Origin: Streptomyces venezuelae
GTDB lineage: Bacteria; Actinomycetota; Actinomycetes; Streptomycetales; Streptomycetaceae
Assembly: GCF_008642335.1 (NCBI RefSeq)
Contig: NZ_CP029191.1
Coordinates: 5,332,001-5,396,000, forward strand
Length of the DNA stretch: 64,000 bases
Direction of reading: 5' to 3'
In this document: one piece after another, positions 62,829 through 64,000 of the stretch
Numbering within the stretch: the stretch's first letter is position 1
Layout of the letters: the number at the start of each line of letters is the position of its first letter
Position numbers and translations under genes: made by a program
The notes under the pieces: model-generated
Databases searched by the model: none
The model's input: only the letters and a program-made list of their open reading frames with translations
What the model was told of the DNA's origin: nothing

Positions 62829-63422
62829 ATGGCGACGAAACAGCGCGGGCGCCCCCGCTCCTTCGACCGCGAGACGGCCCTGGAACAGGCGATCCGCACA
62901 TTCTGGGAGAACGGGTACGAGGGGACGTCCGTCTCCGACCTCACCCGGGTCATGGGCATCGGCGCCCCGAGTCTCTACGCGGCCTTCGGCGACAAGCGCA
63001 CCCTCTTCGACGAGGTCGTGGTGCGGTACGGCGCGACGCACGGAGCCTTCGGCGTGCGCGCCTTCGAGGAGGAGCCCACCGCGCGCGCCGCGGTGTCGCG
63101 GCTGCTGCACGAGGCGGCGGTCGAGTTCACCGACCCCGGTCACCCCCGCGGCTGCCTCGTCATCACCGCGGCCACGAACTGCACGACGCCGGAGGTGGAG
63201 GAGGCCCTGAGAAATCGCCGGAACGCGAACGTGGCGGACATCGAGTCCCGCATCCGCGCCTCCGTCGCGGCCGGGGAACTGCCCGACCGCACCGACCCCG
63301 CCGCCCTCGCCCGATATACGGCAGCGGTCTTCCAGGGGATGTCGCAACAGGCCAGGGACGGCGCCACCAGGGAGGATCTGGAGGCGGTGGCCGATCTCGC
63401 CATGGCGGCGTGGCCGATGTGA
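62829..63422 (+). CDS. TetR family regulator
   Basis: A 197-residue regulator. The helix-turn-helix includes VSDLTRVMGIGAPSLYAAFGDKRTLFDEVV (~37-66). The C-terminal TetR_C domain holds CLVITAATNC, resembling the TetR/AcrR group that senses electrophiles or quinones. ATG 62829 lacks a strong ribosome site. It is divergent from the SDR. Confidence 0.9.
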   Translation: MATKQRGRPRSFDRETALEQAIRTFWENGYEGTSVSDLTRVMGIGAPSLYAAFGDKRTLFDEVVVRYGATHGAFGVRAFEEEPTARAAVSRLLHEAAVEFTDPGHPRGCLVITAATNCTTPEVEEALRNRRNANVADIESRIRASVAAGELPDRTDPAALARYTAAVFQGMSQQARDGATREDLEAVADLAMAAWPM

Positions 63423-63489
63423 GAAAGTCGGCTCCGATTGTCGGAGAAAGAGACAACAACAAACATCTGCCGACGCATGGACAGAGGAG

Positions 63490-63505
63490 AATGGTCTAGT
63501 CCACA
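63490..63505. promoter_or_regulatory. Candidate dre far from sugar genes
   Basis: AATGGTCTAGTCCACA matches 12 of 16 dre positions, including TGGTCTAG-CCA. It lies in the 313-base gap between TetR and the sensor kinase gene, 231 bases before the kinase start. That gap otherwise holds a TCCGCTCTCC/GGAGAGCGGA hairpin (63,522-63,548) and nothing else I recognise. Confidence 0.45.
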
Positions 63506-63521
63506 ATGCGTGGGTAAAGCC

Positions 63522-63548
63522 TCCGCTCTCCCCGCACAGGAGAGCGGA
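63522..63548. terminator. Hairpin downstream of the TetR gene
   Basis: TCCGCTCTCC (63522-63531) and GGAGAGCGGA (63539-63548) form a 10-bp stem with a 7-base loop. It is ~100 bases after the TetR stop. Confidence 0.55.
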
Positions 63549-63735
63549 TCGAGGAACCGGCACTCTCTGCCCTGACCGTGTCGGATCCTCAAGATCGGCT
63601 GTTCAGTACCGCACATTCTGGCGGCCGATGCACCTGAAGGGCTGCGGTGCCGTGGGCGGGCTGAGGGTCCCGCCCTGGCGCCGCGGCTCGACGGGGGCCG
63701 CCGGACGCGAAAGGTACGCTCCACACGTGCCCTCC

Positions 63736-64000
63736 ATGAACGATCTCGTCCGCCAGCACACCGCCCTCGGTGACTCCGATCTCGAGTGGCTGCATCTGCT
63801 GGTCTCGGAGTGGCAGCTGCTCTCCGACCTCTCCTTCGCCGATCTGGTCCTCTGGGTCCCCACGCTCGACGGCACCCGCTATGTGTCCGTGGCGCAGATG
63901 CGGCCCAACACCGGGCCCACCTCCTACCAGGACGACATGGTCGGGCACCTCGTCCCGCGCGGTCGCCGCCCCCTCCTGGACGCCGCCCTGGACGAGGGGC
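63736..64000 (+). CDS. Sensor histidine kinase, PdtaS-like (3' truncated by window edge)
   Basis: Only the first 88 residues are present. They match the N-terminal GAF-type sensing domain of actinobacterial PdtaS kinases: LVRQHTALGDSDLEWLHLLVSEWQLLSDLSFADLVLW then VSVAQMRPNTGPTSYQDDMVG. There is no transmembrane segment, so it is cytosolic. The kinase core lies beyond the window. ATG 63736 is chosen, and GTG 63727 is also in frame. In known species it pairs with the RNA-binding antiterminator PdtaR. Confidence 0.8.
   Translation, partial: MNDLVRQHTALGDSDLEWLHLLVSEWQLLSDLSFADLVLWVPTLDGTRYVSVAQMRPNTGPTSYQDDMVGHLVPRGRRPLLDAALDEG

Overview
This window is a high-GC chromosomal segment from a Streptomyces. 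Several loci are characteristic of the genus: the dasR-dasABC chitobiose/GlcNAc locus, the sigR-rsrA thiol-stress pair (including the 55-residue extended sigma-R form), an epi-isozizaene synthase/CYP170-type cytochrome P450 pair, the catR-catA catalase locus, and wblC (whiB7). Codons are strongly GC3-biased. I see no insertion sequence, prophage, CRISPR array or rRNA gene. This looks like core or near-core chromosome.

Layout. Positions 1-23,250 hold a block whose gene order I recognise from mycobacteria: end of an AdnB-type helicase-nuclease, M20 dipeptidase, nudC, mycoredoxin (reverse), uvrD2, the wblC leader and wblC, an ABC1-family kinase, a zincin, a PDZ/Lon-like protease and a UPF0182 membrane protein. 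Inserted in it are a ThiF-like protein, a YgjP-type metalloprotease, a TerD-AIM24 cassette, two NUDIX genes, an atypical SDR, moaE and small membrane or zinc-ribbon proteins. Positions 23,300-25,690 carry two identical initiator tRNA genes on either side of a Sel1-repeat protein. Positions 25,700-28,600 hold a sulfonate/nitrate-type ABC transporter, followed by catR/catA, a CBS protein, hisN, a TetR gene with a TTA codon, a Gdx-type SMR pump, and rsgA-aroA-M50. Positions 36,600-43,980 hold an SRAP protein, an alpha/beta hydrolase, sigR-rsrA, two coupled membrane HD proteins, a TPR protein and def. Positions 44,280-46,775 encode the albaflavenone-type terpene pair. nrdA-nrdB (reverse) follow, behind a cobalamin riboswitch and paired NrdR boxes. 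Two carbon-uptake modules come next (SSS symporter + DUF3311; CstA + YjiX). The last 9 kb is the DasR system (dasR, dasABC, a GH3 enzyme, nagB), then an SDR/TetR divergent pair and the start of a sensor kinase.

The window is rich in readable regulation. wblC has a WblC-type promoter, a translated upstream ORF and an intrinsic terminator before the gene, which fits transcriptional attenuation that senses translation stress. Exact GGGAAT-N18-GTT sigma-R promoters lie before sigR and the divergent mycoredoxin gene, and a GGGAAC-N18-GTT variant lies before the UPF0182 gene. A Fur-type palindrome sits inside the catA promoter spacer. DasR-responsive elements flank dasA and nagB, and one further candidate lies far from any sugar gene. 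The least-explained items are the three-gene TerD/AIM24 cassette, the small basic protein coupled to wblC, the P450 with Asn where the I-helix Thr is expected, and the paired HD-GYP/degenerate-HD membrane proteins.
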